A stretch of 54,057 bases of DNA from Terrimonas sp. (GCA_016125075.1 WGMO01000009.1:1-54057); one strand, 5' to 3'; shown: positions 41,301 to 50,245, numbered from the stretch's first letter. Numbers and translations are program-made. Notes: a model not told the origin generated them from the letters alone.

Positions 41301-42737
41301 TTGCGTCCCGTGATGATGACGGCAGCCGTAGCTTCTCTGGGATTTTTACCGATGGCATTGAGCCATGGTGCCGGGGCCGAAGTCCAAAGGCCGTTGGCAA
41401 CCGTCGTGATCGGTGGGCTGATCACGGCCACTTTTCTCACCCTGGTGGTTTTACCCGTATTATACAGGTGGTTTGAAAACCTGCGTTTCAAAAGCAGGAG
41501 CCGGCATATTGAAATGACCATCCTGTTGCTGGTATTCGGATTGGCTGCGTATGCTCAAACCCCCGGTGAACCCAAACTGTCTTTGGACGACATGTTCCGA
41601 ATGGCAGAAAATCAGAATCTGCATTTACAAAGCATGCGGCTGGAAAAGAAACAATGGGAAGCATTGGCGGCAGGTGTTTTTGCCCCCTCCAAAACACAAT
41701 TGGGTTTTGAGTTGGGGAATATCAACAGTTTTAACAATGATACAAGGTTCTCCATCGCACAGACTTTTAATTTTCCCGTGGTGTACCGGCGGGAAAGGGA
41801 TTTATACAGATCGAATGAAATGCTGCAGGAAAAAAACGTCGATCTGCAATTGGCAGGTTTAAAGAAGGAGATCGCTGCCCGGTTTTATGGGATGGTCCTG
41901 CTCCTGGAAAGGAAAAAAATACTGCAGCGTCTTGATTCGGTATACAGCAGGTTTTTAGCAGCTGCTGCCTTACGCCTGAAAACAGGGGAGTCGGGCGTGC
42001 TGGAAAAAACCACGGCCGATGCACAATGGCAGCAACTTCAACTCCAGCAGCTACAACTTGATGCTGATTTCCGGGTGCTGCAACAGGAGTTATCCTGGCT
42101 GCTGGCTGCCAACCAGGTCTTTTGGCCGGATTACCAGGATCTGAAAATGGACATGACAGCCGTTGATACGACGGCCTTGTTATCACATCCTTTACTGGCG
42201 ATTGAAAATGAAAAAGCACATGTTGCTCAATCCCAGGCAGCCGCCCATAAATCAAAAATGTCTCCTGACATTACCCTTGGGTACAGCAACCTTTCCATCA
42301 TAGGTTACCAGAGCCCGGATGGGATCTCTCAAAAATATTACAGTGGTACTGACCGCTTTCACACCGGTGTTATCACCCTGGGGATCCCTTTATTCAACAA
42401 GGCGGCAAAGGCAAGGGTCAAAGCAGCACTCCTCAACCAGGAAGCGGCCGGTCTTCAGGCTGCATCAACGCAGCAATACCTGCGAACGCAGCTAAATGTT
42501 TTGTTGGAGGAGTGGAAAAAACAAAAGAATAATCTTGCTTACTTCGAACAAAACGGTCTGCAGCAATCAGAATTGATCATCAGGAACGCCAGGCTGGGTT
42601 TTGAAAACGGGGAAATCAGTTACCTCGAATGGGCCCAGTTGATGAATAATGCCGTGGGGATCCAGCTGAGTTACCTTCAGGCCGTTCAGCAATATAATAT
42701 GACCATCATTGAAATTAACTATTTAACGGGCGCATAA
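38373..42737 (+). CDS. CusA/CzcA RND heavy-metal efflux pump fused to TolC-like domain
   Basis: The 1454-residue protein joins an RND pump (about 1-1040) to an outer-membrane efflux (TolC) domain (about 1065-1454). The pump half has twelve membrane segments, two periplasmic loops, LSIDALPDITSNQVQV near 34-49, and the TM4 proton-relay motif LDFGLIVDGAVIIVEA. Between the halves lies a signal-peptide-like stretch from Met1048 (TILLLVFGLAAYAQ). The HME family exports Cu, Ag, Zn, Co or Cd. The frame is open throughout, so the fusion is real. The adaptor gene follows 12 bases on. Confidence 0.93.
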   Translation: MLTKIIHFSVRNKLIIGLLVLGLMIWGIINVFKLSIDALPDITSNQVQVITLSPSLAAPEVERLITFPVEQANANIPGITEMRSISRFGLSVVTVVFNDETDIYWARQQVAERINMVKDEIPSSAGRPELAPVTTGLGEIYQYVLRPAKGYESKYDLTELRSIQDWIVRRQLLGTAGVADVSSFGGYLKQYEIAVVPEKLKSMNVTMQDIFSALELNNQNSGGAYIEKGPTSLFIRTEGLAKTKEDLGKIVVRHSQDGIPVFLRDLAEVRIGHAIRYGAMTYKDQGEVAGAVVLMLKGANASEVVTNVKQKIAMIRKTLPEGVELETFYDRTKMVNRAIGTVEKNLLEGALIVVFVLVLFLGNFRAGLIVASVIPLAMLFAVIMMNLFGVSGNLMSLGALDFGLIVDGAVIIVEAVMHRLSHSKHLDRVIHITQGEMDNEVQASASKMMNAAVFGQVIILIVYLPILTLVGIEGKMFRPMAQTVSFALIGAFILSLTYVPMIASIFLSKKISHKENWSDKLMRVLTKLYNPVLRKALAFPKSVIATVLVLFTVSVFMLTKLGGEFIPELEEGDFAVDARILTGSSLTESIKQSTKAAAILQDRFPEVEKIVTRIGASEIPTDPMPVEMTDIIISLKPKEEWASASTYDELANKMSASLKEIPGMTTGFQFPVQMRFNELISGARQDVVCKVFGDDLDSLAAYAKRMGSIIGTVEGAKDVYIESITGLPQVVISYNRDAIAHYQLSIADVNRAVQTAFAGEKAGMIYENERRYDLVVRLREENRESLTDVQQLLIASPLGLQIPLYQVADVQVREGPNQIQREDTRRRVIVGFNVRGRDVESVVKELESKVDKGIRFQAGYYVTYGGQFENLVEASNRLSIAVPAALLLILLMLYFAFGSLKYGVLIFSAIPLSAIGGILALWLRGMPFSISAGVGFIALFGVAVLNGIVLIAEFNRLKKSGLHDLNKIIMEGTKLRLRPVMMTAAVASLGFLPMALSHGAGAEVQRPLATVVIGGLITATFLTLVVLPVLYRWFENLRFKSRSRHIEMTILLLVFGLAAYAQTPGEPKLSLDDMFRMAENQNLHLQSMRLEKKQWEALAAGVFAPSKTQLGFELGNINSFNNDTRFSIAQTFNFPVVYRRERDLYRSNEMLQEKNVDLQLAGLKKEIAARFYGMVLLLERKKILQRLDSVYSRFLAAAALRLKTGESGVLEKTTADAQWQQLQLQQLQLDADFRVLQQELSWLLAANQVFWPDYQDLKMDMTAVDTTALLSHPLLAIENEKAHVAQSQAAAHKSKMSPDITLGYSNLSIIGYQSPDGISQKYYSGTDRFHTGVITLGIPLFNKAAKARVKAALLNQEAAGLQAASTQQYLRTQLNVLLEEWKKQKNNLAYFEQNGLQQSELIIRNARLGFENGEISYLEWAQLMNNAVGIQLSYLQAVQQYNMTIIEINYLTGA

Positions 42738-42749
42738 AAACATATCATC

Positions 42750-43880
42750 ATGTATAAATTATTTTTTATCATCTTCATTTTCCTGTTGTCTTCCTGTTCC
42801 CCGCATCAACAGGAAACAAAAGAAGCCATACGGGATCATTCCGGAATCGTAACACTGACCGCAGAACAGGTGGCCAATGCCGGCATAGTAACCGACAGCG
42901 TTTCCTATCGTTCCATGAATACGGAACTTCATGTTAACGGCGTCGTAGATGTCCCCCCTCAAAATATCGTGTCCATCAGTTTTCCATTGGGCGGGTACCT
43001 GAAATCCACGGAATTATTGCCGGGCATGCATGTCAACAAGGGACAGGTCATTGCCAGGGTGGAAGACCCTGCATTGGTGCAGATTCAACAGGATTACCTG
43101 GTGGCCATTGCCAGGATGCAATACCTGGAACAAGAATATCAAAGGCAAAAGCTGCTGAATGAACAGGAAGTCAGTGCCACTAAGATATTTCAGCAAACCC
43201 GGGCCGAATATGCCACGCAGAAAATACTGGTCAAAGGCTTGTCAGAAAAGCTTCGTTTGATCAGTATTCGTCCCGAATCTTTGCATGAAGAAAATATATC
43301 CCGCAGTGTTGCCGTATATTCCCCGATCAGCGGTTTTGTTTCTAAAGTCAATGTGAATATCGGGAAATACGTGAACCCGGCCGATGTATTGTTTGAACTG
43401 ATCAATCCCGATGACCTGCATGCTACACTTACTGTTTTTGAAAAAGACCTGACTGCCGTTCACCCCCGGCAAAAAGTAAAGGTCTCTTTTGTGGAAAACC
43501 CCGAAAATGAATATGAATGCGAAGTGCTGCTTGTTACCAAAAACGTCGATGATAACCGGAGTGCCCTTGTGCATTGCCATTTTGAAACACAGCCTAAACA
43601 ATTATTGCCCGGTATGTTTCTCAATGCCAGGATCATGGTAAAGGATGCAACGGTATTGGCGGTGCCGGAAGCTGCTGTGGTACGGTACGGAGCCTCAGAA
43701 TATATTTTTGAATCATTGGGGGGAAATAAGTTCAAAAGGATCGAAGTGAAAACCGGGATGCTGCAGGATGGGTTGATCGCCATCCGGCAGGATAACATGG
43801 ACCTGGAAGGGAAGATCATTGTGGTAAAAAACACGTACAGCATCCTTTCCCAGATGATGAATATCGCAGATGAATCCTGA
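42750..43880 (+). CDS. RND efflux periplasmic adaptor lipoprotein (CusB/CzcB-like)
   Basis: The 376-residue protein has a lipoprotein signal (LLSSCS, Cys near residue 16). It contains the membrane-fusion-protein layers: barrel-sandwich/lipoyl half-motifs (PLGGYLKSTELLPGMHVNKGQVIARVEDP near 70-96, cited in part, and YSPISGFVSKVNVNIGKYV near 190-208), an alpha-hairpin between them, and a beta-barrel. There is no His- or Cys-rich C-terminus. It links the pump half to the outer-membrane half of the CusA-like protein. Last gene of the operon. Confidence 0.92.
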   Translation: MYKLFFIIFIFLLSSCSPHQQETKEAIRDHSGIVTLTAEQVANAGIVTDSVSYRSMNTELHVNGVVDVPPQNIVSISFPLGGYLKSTELLPGMHVNKGQVIARVEDPALVQIQQDYLVAIARMQYLEQEYQRQKLLNEQEVSATKIFQQTRAEYATQKILVKGLSEKLRLISIRPESLHEENISRSVAVYSPISGFVSKVNVNIGKYVNPADVLFELINPDDLHATLTVFEKDLTAVHPRQKVKVSFVENPENEYECEVLLVTKNVDDNRSALVHCHFETQPKQLLPGMFLNARIMVKDATVLAVPEAAVVRYGASEYIFESLGGNKFKRIEVKTGMLQDGLIAIRQDNMDLEGKIIVVKNTYSILSQMMNIADES

Positions 43881-43936
43881 ATAAATTTTATGAGGGTGAA
43901 ACCGTAAAAACAAATATTTTTTACACGATCAGTCAT

Positions 43937-43944
43937 TACATTTG
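43937..43944 (+). promoter_or_regulatory. -7 element before tex
   Basis: TACATTTG matches TAnnTTTG and ends 11 bases before the tex ATG at 43956, giving a leader of only a few bases. Confidence 0.5.
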
Positions 43945-43955
43945 CAACCCTTTAC

Positions 43956-46229
43956 ATGGAAAAGATGGAATTAAAATATCTGCAACAGGTTGCTGCCACG
44001 CTGGGATGTTCGCTGAAACAGGTCAACAATCTCTGGGCCCTGCATACCGAAGGCGCTACGATTCCTTTTATCGCCCGCTACCGCAAAGAGGCAACGGGTA
44101 ATATGGATGAGGTGCAGATCGGACAGGTCGTCGATCAGTTGAAATATTTCACGGAACTGGAAAAAAGAAAGGAAACGGTTATCAGGACGATCATGGAAGC
44201 CGGGAAGATGACCCCGGAACTCCAAAAAAGGATTGACGATTGCGTAGAGGCGACATCACTGGAGGATATTTACCTTCCCTATAAACCCAAAAGAAAAACC
44301 CGGGCTTCAATTGCCGTTGAAAAAGGCCTGGAGCCACTGGCAAAAATGATTGCCGGTCAGGACCTCAATGATGTTGAAGAAAAAGCTGCCGGTTTTATCA
44401 ATGAAAAGGTCAAAGACATTGAAGAGGCATTGCAGGGGGCCAGGGATATCATTGCAGAAGGGGTGGCCGAAAATGAAAAGGCAAGAAACCTGGTCCGGAA
44501 ACATTTTCAGGAATCAGCGGTGGTGCAGGCAAGGGTGCTCAGCACGAAAAAAGAGGATCCCGAAGCCCGGAAATACATTGATTATTTTGATTTCATTGAA
44601 CCTCTTGACAAATGTCCTTCGCACCGGATGCTGGCCATGCGCAGAGGAGAGAAAGAAGGTTTCCTGATCATGACGATCAATATTGAAAAAGAGAAGGCAG
44701 TTGAAGCATTAAAGGGAATCCTCCTGCAAAACCCAACCCCTGCCTGCAGGATGCAGATGACGGCTGCCATCGAAGATAGTTTTACCCGTTTGCTCAAACC
44801 AGCTATCGAAACTGAATTCAGGATGCTGAGTAAGATGAGGGCGGATGAAGATGCCATCAGGGTATTTGCTGAAAACCTGCGACAGCTATTACTGACCTCA
44901 CCGCTGGGCAGCAAGAGGGTGATGGCAATCGATCCGGGTTTCCGCACCGGCTGCAAAGTGGTTTGCCTGGATGAACAGGGTAATTTTCTGAAATATGCCA
45001 ATATTTTTCCGCATGCACCGCAAAACGACTGGAAGGGTGCTGCGTTGACCTTGCAGGAACTGGTCAGCCAACATGATATTGAAGCCATCGGGTATGGCAA
45101 TGGTACTGCCAGCAAGGAAACCGATAAACTGGTTCGAAGTATTGATTTCGGTAAACCGGTAGCAATATTTATGGTGAATGAAAGTGGGGCATCCATTTAT
45201 TCCGCCAGCGAGGTGGCGAGGGAGGAGTTTCCGGATGAGGATGTAACGGTGAGGGGCGCTATCAGTATCGGGAGAAGGCTGCTCGACCCGCTCAGTGAAC
45301 TGGTGAAGATCGATGCCAAGAGTATCGGGGTGGGACAATACCAGCATGATGTCAATCCTGCAAGACTGAAAGCTTCGTTGGATGGGGTAGTGGAAAGTTG
45401 CGTGAACTATGTGGGTGTGGATTTGAATACAGCCAGTAAGCATTTACTTACCTATGTTTCCGGCCTGGGGGGTACCGTAGCAAAAAATATTGTTGAGTAC
45501 CGTTCTAAGCATGGCGCTTTTACAAGTCGTGAGGAACTAAAAAAAGTATCGATGCTGGGACCAAAGGCCTTTGAACAATGCGCAGGTTTTTTGCGGATTC
45601 CCCATGCGGCCAACCCGCTCGATAATTCGGCCGTTCACCCCGAAAGCTATCATGTTGTTGAAGCCATGGCAAAAAAATTGAATTGTACGGTCAGTGAGCT
45701 CATGCAAAAACCTTCCCTCAGAAAGGAATTGCATATAAAGGATTTCGTAAGTGAAACGATCGGCACTTTTACCATCGAAGATATTCTGAAGGAACTGGAA
45801 AAACCCGGGCGTGATCCCCGGCCACCGATCGAAGAATTCAGCTTTGCAGAAGGGGTGAACAGTATGGATGATCTCCGGCCCGGCATGAAACTTCCCGGTA
45901 TCATTACCAACATCACCAACTTCGGAGCCTTTGTTGACATCGGTGTTAAACAGGATGGATTGGTGCATATCTCGCATCTGAGTAACCGGTACATTTCCGA
46001 TCCCAATCAGGCGGTCAAATTAAACCAGCGGGTAATGGTAACCGTACTGGAAGTGGATGCACAACGAAAAAGGATATCCTTATCAATGAAAGAAAGTGGG
46101 GAAAAGCCGGAAACCGGGTCCCGGAAAAATCATGATCGCCCCGATAAAAAAGGTAATGCTACCCAACCACCGCCACTCGACCCTTTCCAGGCAAAACTGA
46201 TGGAACTCAAGAAGCATTTCCGGGATTGA
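43956..46229 (+). CDS. tex: Tex-family RNA-binding transcription accessory protein
   Basis: The 757-residue protein shows the Tex layout: an N-terminal helical domain with IPFIARYRKEATGNMDE (about 27-43), a YqgF RNase H-like domain starting MAIDPGFRTGCKVV (about 324-337), helix-hairpin-helix repeats (LNTASKHLLTYVSGLG onward), and a C-terminal S1 domain (about 640-715, GIITNITNFGAFVDIG). A short basic linker ends the protein. Tex is conserved and binds nucleic acid in transcription; its exact action is debated. It is separated from the metal operon by its own promoter. Confidence 0.94.
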   Translation: MEKMELKYLQQVAATLGCSLKQVNNLWALHTEGATIPFIARYRKEATGNMDEVQIGQVVDQLKYFTELEKRKETVIRTIMEAGKMTPELQKRIDDCVEATSLEDIYLPYKPKRKTRASIAVEKGLEPLAKMIAGQDLNDVEEKAAGFINEKVKDIEEALQGARDIIAEGVAENEKARNLVRKHFQESAVVQARVLSTKKEDPEARKYIDYFDFIEPLDKCPSHRMLAMRRGEKEGFLIMTINIEKEKAVEALKGILLQNPTPACRMQMTAAIEDSFTRLLKPAIETEFRMLSKMRADEDAIRVFAENLRQLLLTSPLGSKRVMAIDPGFRTGCKVVCLDEQGNFLKYANIFPHAPQNDWKGAALTLQELVSQHDIEAIGYGNGTASKETDKLVRSIDFGKPVAIFMVNESGASIYSASEVAREEFPDEDVTVRGAISIGRRLLDPLSELVKIDAKSIGVGQYQHDVNPARLKASLDGVVESCVNYVGVDLNTASKHLLTYVSGLGGTVAKNIVEYRSKHGAFTSREELKKVSMLGPKAFEQCAGFLRIPHAANPLDNSAVHPESYHVVEAMAKKLNCTVSELMQKPSLRKELHIKDFVSETIGTFTIEDILKELEKPGRDPRPPIEEFSFAEGVNSMDDLRPGMKLPGIITNITNFGAFVDIGVKQDGLVHISHLSNRYISDPNQAVKLNQRVMVTVLEVDAQRKRISLSMKESGEKPETGSRKNHDRPDKKGNATQPPPLDPFQAKLMELKKHFRD

Positions 46230-46307
46230 GGGGGGCATTATCGTTGGGCAAAGAGAGGAGTTTGAGGAGCCTGTTTCAATGCCGGGCACAGCATTCCTCT
46301 TGATGGA

Positions 46308-47504
46308 TTATTTTTCAAACCAGCAAAATGTTCCACCAACCCATTCTTTATCGATATTATACCGGACCCCGATCATTTTCCCTTTGCTCAGTCTTGCCAG
46401 GTGTGTTGTCGGAACAGGTCGACTTTCGCCCTCTTTCCAAAAATAAAAGATCCTGATCTCTGCTTTTGCCGGAACATCTGGCGTCTGGATGGCATCGGCA
46501 TATTGAACTTTTCTTTGTAAGATCCAGTTTTCAGGATCCTTTACTTTTTCTATATCTTCTTTTGTAACATCAATGATGACGCCCTGCCCGGCAAAAGAGA
46601 AAAGGGGTTTCAGTACATAATGCTCGAGGTCGTCAGGCAATTGCTTTATTTCATGCAGGAAGTAAGTGGCCGGTACATAGGGATGCCGGATAAACGGAAC
46701 GGTATACTTACTGATCCGGTAAAACCAGTTGGGATGCGGGCACCATTCCACATCGAGGTCTTCAAAGAGTATCCGGCCTTTTTCCTGCACCTCGGCCGGT
46801 TGTTGTTGCAGTTCATCAAAGATGATCCTGTTGTAGATCCGCCTGATCCTTGTCTTCTTCCCATCGTTCAGGTAAAAAAGCTGATTACCTTCTTTGATCA
46901 GTTCCGTCAGGCAGACCGGTTTAATACCCGTATAGTCCTGGGTACAATAGAAATCAATTTTTGTTTTTTGGTGATGCGGGAATATTTCAAGCAAGATCAC
47001 ATTTTCTGCAGGATGCTGGTTCTTTAAGATCTTATTTAATAATTCGAGGTAGGTTTTTTTATCAAAACCACCCAGGTAATCACTGAATCCCGCGGGTTGG
47101 GGAAAATGTTTTTCAAATATTTCCGGTAACAGCACTTCGTAGGCAAACAAACTGGGGAAACCCTGCATTTCGATCAGCTGGGGTTCATATTCGCCGTTCT
47201 GGTTCATGCATACCCCGAAATCAAAAGCGATGAATTGTGTGTGTGCGTCCTCATTAGGCACATGCAGGCCGGGCGGGACTGCTTTTTGGGTGAGTGCTTT
47301 GAAACCCGGGTCCGTAATCAGGTCCACAATATGTTCACAGGCTTCGAGCATTTTTGCAGTAAATGCTTTTGGCACAAAGAGGGGGGTCTCTGCCACCCTG
47401 AACTGGATGGCATCCGGATGTACGGCATTGAGTTCCCTGAGGAATGCTGCATATTTATCTTTCGAAAAATTTTCATTGAAAGCTTTGCGCAGAGCTGGGA
47501 TCAT
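46308..47504 (-). CDS. ATP-grasp-like protein, substrate unknown
   Basis: The 398-residue protein looks like an ATP-grasp enzyme. LKPLFSFAGQGVIID (about residues 293-307) resembles the ATP-binding KP-x5-GxG loop, and ENWILQRKVQYADAI follows. The N-terminal half has FDFGVCMNQNGEYEPQLIEMQG. ATP-grasp enzymes join a carboxylate to an amine or thiol. I cannot name the substrate. It lies 95 bp downstream of a class I glutamine amidotransferase on the same strand, which might supply ammonia or a glutamine-derived product. No signal peptide. Confidence 0.7.
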   Translation of the reverse strand: MIPALRKAFNENFSKDKYAAFLRELNAVHPDAIQFRVAETPLFVPKAFTAKMLEACEHIVDLITDPGFKALTQKAVPPGLHVPNEDAHTQFIAFDFGVCMNQNGEYEPQLIEMQGFPSLFAYEVLLPEIFEKHFPQPAGFSDYLGGFDKKTYLELLNKILKNQHPAENVILLEIFPHHQKTKIDFYCTQDYTGIKPVCLTELIKEGNQLFYLNDGKKTRIRRIYNRIIFDELQQQPAEVQEKGRILFEDLDVEWCPHPNWFYRISKYTVPFIRHPYVPATYFLHEIKQLPDDLEHYVLKPLFSFAGQGVIIDVTKEDIEKVKDPENWILQRKVQYADAIQTPDVPAKAEIRIFYFWKEGESRPVPTTHLARLSKGKMIGVRYNIDKEWVGGTFCWFEK

Positions 47505-47599
47505 TACATTTTCCTTTTGATGAAATTAAGAAAAACCGCCTGATTAGAAAGATTAAAAGGGGATTAGCTCTAAATGGTATCCGGGTGCAGCGGTTTACA

Positions 47600-48454
47600 T
47601 CAAACCAGTACTTCCTGGAATTGTTCAACAGCCTTATTCAAGAAATTGGGAAGAATATGATTATAGGTCCACATGATCTTGTCGGGGTCATTGAGGTGTT
47701 CGATCATACTTTTCCATTTATCCTCGCCGTGGTTTTCAATCACCGTTTTTTTCTTTTCCTCGGTTTGGAAATACATGGTCATACCCACGGCATCCGCTTC
47801 CGGATGGAATTGGGTGCCGATCATATAGTCATTAAACCTTACCCCCATTACTGCTCTTTCGTAGGGTACATGTGGCCGGTCTTTTTCAATGCATAGTATA
47901 CTGGCTCCCATTTTTTCCAGGATACTGTGGTTGGGTTGAATGACCTGGTAATCCCGGCTGTCGACAGAATAAAACGGATCGCGGAGGCCATTGAAAATGG
48001 GTTCATCCGCTGCATCTTCCAGCATATGGACGGGGAAAATGCCAAAGGCGGTTGATTTTCTTTTTGTTACCAGCCCGATATTGTAATGACGGCAGATGAG
48101 CTGGAAGGAGTGACAAATGAAGAAAACGTATTTTTTTTGTTGATTCGCAGGATTATCATTCCATCTTTCCACCTCGTTCAGCCAGATAAAAAAGGTCTTT
48201 TCCCAATCGGTATACCTGCTTTCCAGGGGGCTTCCGGGTCCGCCACTGGCAATATAGATATCATAGGTCATGTCGGGGGCAGTATTCTTCAGCCGCACAT
48301 CATATTCATCAAATTCGGTATCCAGGTTATTATATTCCGACCATTGACTGATAATTTCCCGTAAACACCGCATTCCCTGGTTGGGATGGCCTTCATAGAG
48401 ATCGAGTATGGCTATTCTGATTTTCTTAGCGTCATTGACCATGGGGACAAACAT
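47600..48454 (-). CDS. Class I glutamine amidotransferase (GMP-synthase-like), stand-alone
   Basis: The 284-residue protein has the GATase-1 fold: YIASGGPGSPLE (about 67-78) for the oxyanion region, the nucleophile Cys114 in FICHSFQ, and the His217/Glu219 pair in GTQFHPEAD. There is no synthetase domain, so it is not GuaA. The C-terminal 60 residues are an extension beyond the usual domain. It may hydrolyse glutamine for the ATP-grasp protein next to it, or act on a gamma-glutamyl compound as PuuD-type enzymes do. The true start could be the second Met at codon 6. Confidence 0.84.
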   Translation of the reverse strand: MFVPMVNDAKKIRIAILDLYEGHPNQGMRCLREIISQWSEYNNLDTEFDEYDVRLKNTAPDMTYDIYIASGGPGSPLESRYTDWEKTFFIWLNEVERWNDNPANQQKKYVFFICHSFQLICRHYNIGLVTKRKSTAFGIFPVHMLEDAADEPIFNGLRDPFYSVDSRDYQVIQPNHSILEKMGASILCIEKDRPHVPYERAVMGVRFNDYMIGTQFHPEADAVGMTMYFQTEEKKKTVIENHGEDKWKSMIEHLNDPDKIMWTYNHILPNFLNKAVEQFQEVLV

Positions 48455-48589
48455 AATAAATTTTTAACGTACAGGGTATGGTTTTAGTTTCCACAATTGT
48501 TTACAAATAGTCCCTTTTTTAAAAGAAGTCCGGGCGGGCTGCCATACCACGAGACAAAGAGGTAATCGTATTTTTCGTTTTTTGTCCGT

Positions 48590-50245
48590 TTAGGGCATTT
48601 CGGTACTGAATTTGGCCGGATGTTTTTTATTGAAATCCGTATGGTCCTGGTAAATCCTGGCGGCGCTGAGTATACTGGCTTCATCGTAGAGATTCCCTAC
48701 AAGGGTGATGCTAACCGGAAGCCCCCGTTGATTAAATCCCATCGGCATGCATACTACCGGGTTACCGGTAAGATTGGTGATGGAGAGCTGGCTGCCGGCA
48801 AATGTGGGTACGATCACCACATCATAATTTTTCATAAAATCATAAACCGCTTTACAAAGCTGGTAGCGGTAACGGTTGGCATTGATATATTCGACCGCGG
48901 GTATTGTTCGGGATGACCTGAAACTGTTGGGCCAGAAATATTTATCCTGCCGCTCGATCAGGTCGTCACGGTTGGTACGCGTCAATTCATCAAATGCAGC
49001 TGCACTTTCCGCATTCAGGATGATGCTGACCAGGTTTACGGGATAAATGGAAGAATCGGGGAAGTTGACGGCTTCTACTGTTGCCCCCAATGACTGGTAC
49101 AGTTCAACCACTTTCCATTCCAGGGCATCTTTGCTGAGTCGTTTGAAATAGTTATCCGCATAGGCTATCCTGAGTTTTTTTATATCTTTTCCGGGATCAT
49201 AATTGAAGGAATGATCCACTGCACCGGCATCCTTGCCATCCGTTCCCTTGATATAATAAAAGACAATGGCATCATCTTCTGCACTTCGGCAGATGGGTCC
49301 TATCTTATCCAGGCTCCAGCAAAGTACCATTGCGCCGGAGCGGCTGACTGATCCAAAACTTGGCCTTAACCCGGTAGCGCCACAGCGGGTGGAAGGCGAT
49401 ACGATCGAGCCCAGCGTTTCGGTTCCCAGCGTAAATGGCAATAAACCGGCTACCACGGAGGCCGCAGAACCGGCTGAAGATCCGCTGGACCCCTGGTTAA
49501 GGTTCCAGGGGTTCTTCGTTTCACCACCAAACCATTTATTATTATAAGCCAGTGCACCTAATGAAAGTTTGGCACAGAGCACCGCCCCGGCATCTTTTAA
49601 TCGCTGGTATACATAGGCATCTTCATCCAGTACCTGGTTCATATAGGGGGTAGACCCCCAGGTCGTCTTGTATCCTTTTACGGCAAACAGGTCTTTTAAC
49701 CCATAGGGGATACCATGTAATAAACCCCGGTAATGCCCCTTACTGATTTCTTCATCTGCCTGCCTCGCCTGTTGCAGGGCCAGTTCTTCGGTCAGGGTAA
49801 TAACCGATTCCAGCGTATCTCCCCATTTCCTGAGCCGGTCCAGAAAGAATTTTGTCAGTTCCACCGAACTTATTTTCCGGTTCTTGATCAGGGAAGCCAG
49901 TTGTAGGATCGAATAAAAGGCAAGGTCATTCTTATTGGCCGGTAATACAGCCGGCGGCAGTTGCCAATTGATTGTCTTTTGTTGCCTGGGTACCTGCAAA
50001 CCGTTGGGTAGGGGATTGAAAGCAAAGGGAAAGGGGATATCATTGGCCGGTAAAACCTTGTGCATCCCTTTGTATAGGGATAAATTGTAATTGATATTAT
50101 CGATCATGGAATCAGCTTCTGCTGCCGTGAAATCCAGGTCATACAATTTTACCGTTTGCTGAATCATCTGTATGCTGTCCTGGTGTTGCTGGGCTCCCAG
50201 TCTGATACCGGATGCCAGTAGTACCAGGATTGAAAATAATTTCAT
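48590..50245 (-). CDS. Secreted amidase-signature-family enzyme
   Basis: The 551-residue protein has a signal peptide (cleavage near LGAQ, residue 19) and the amidase-signature Ser-cisSer-Lys triad: Lys184 in GLKD, the GSSGSSAGS loop (252-260), and the nucleophile Ser280 in GTETLGSIVSP. Relatives hydrolyse amides, including peptide amides and small carboxamides; the substrate is unknown. The protein should be periplasmic or exported. It lies 135 bp upstream of the glutamine amidotransferase on the same strand, so it may open that operon, though the gap is large. Confidence 0.88.
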   Translation of the reverse strand: MKLFSILVLLASGIRLGAQQHQDSIQMIQQTVKLYDLDFTAAEADSMIDNINYNLSLYKGMHKVLPANDIPFPFAFNPLPNGLQVPRQQKTINWQLPPAVLPANKNDLAFYSILQLASLIKNRKISSVELTKFFLDRLRKWGDTLESVITLTEELALQQARQADEEISKGHYRGLLHGIPYGLKDLFAVKGYKTTWGSTPYMNQVLDEDAYVYQRLKDAGAVLCAKLSLGALAYNNKWFGGETKNPWNLNQGSSGSSAGSAASVVAGLLPFTLGTETLGSIVSPSTRCGATGLRPSFGSVSRSGAMVLCWSLDKIGPICRSAEDDAIVFYYIKGTDGKDAGAVDHSFNYDPGKDIKKLRIAYADNYFKRLSKDALEWKVVELYQSLGATVEAVNFPDSSIYPVNLVSIILNAESAAAFDELTRTNRDDLIERQDKYFWPNSFRSSRTIPAVEYINANRYRYQLCKAVYDFMKNYDVVIVPTFAGSQLSITNLTGNPVVCMPMGFNQRGLPVSITLVGNLYDEASILSAARIYQDHTDFNKKHPAKFSTEMP

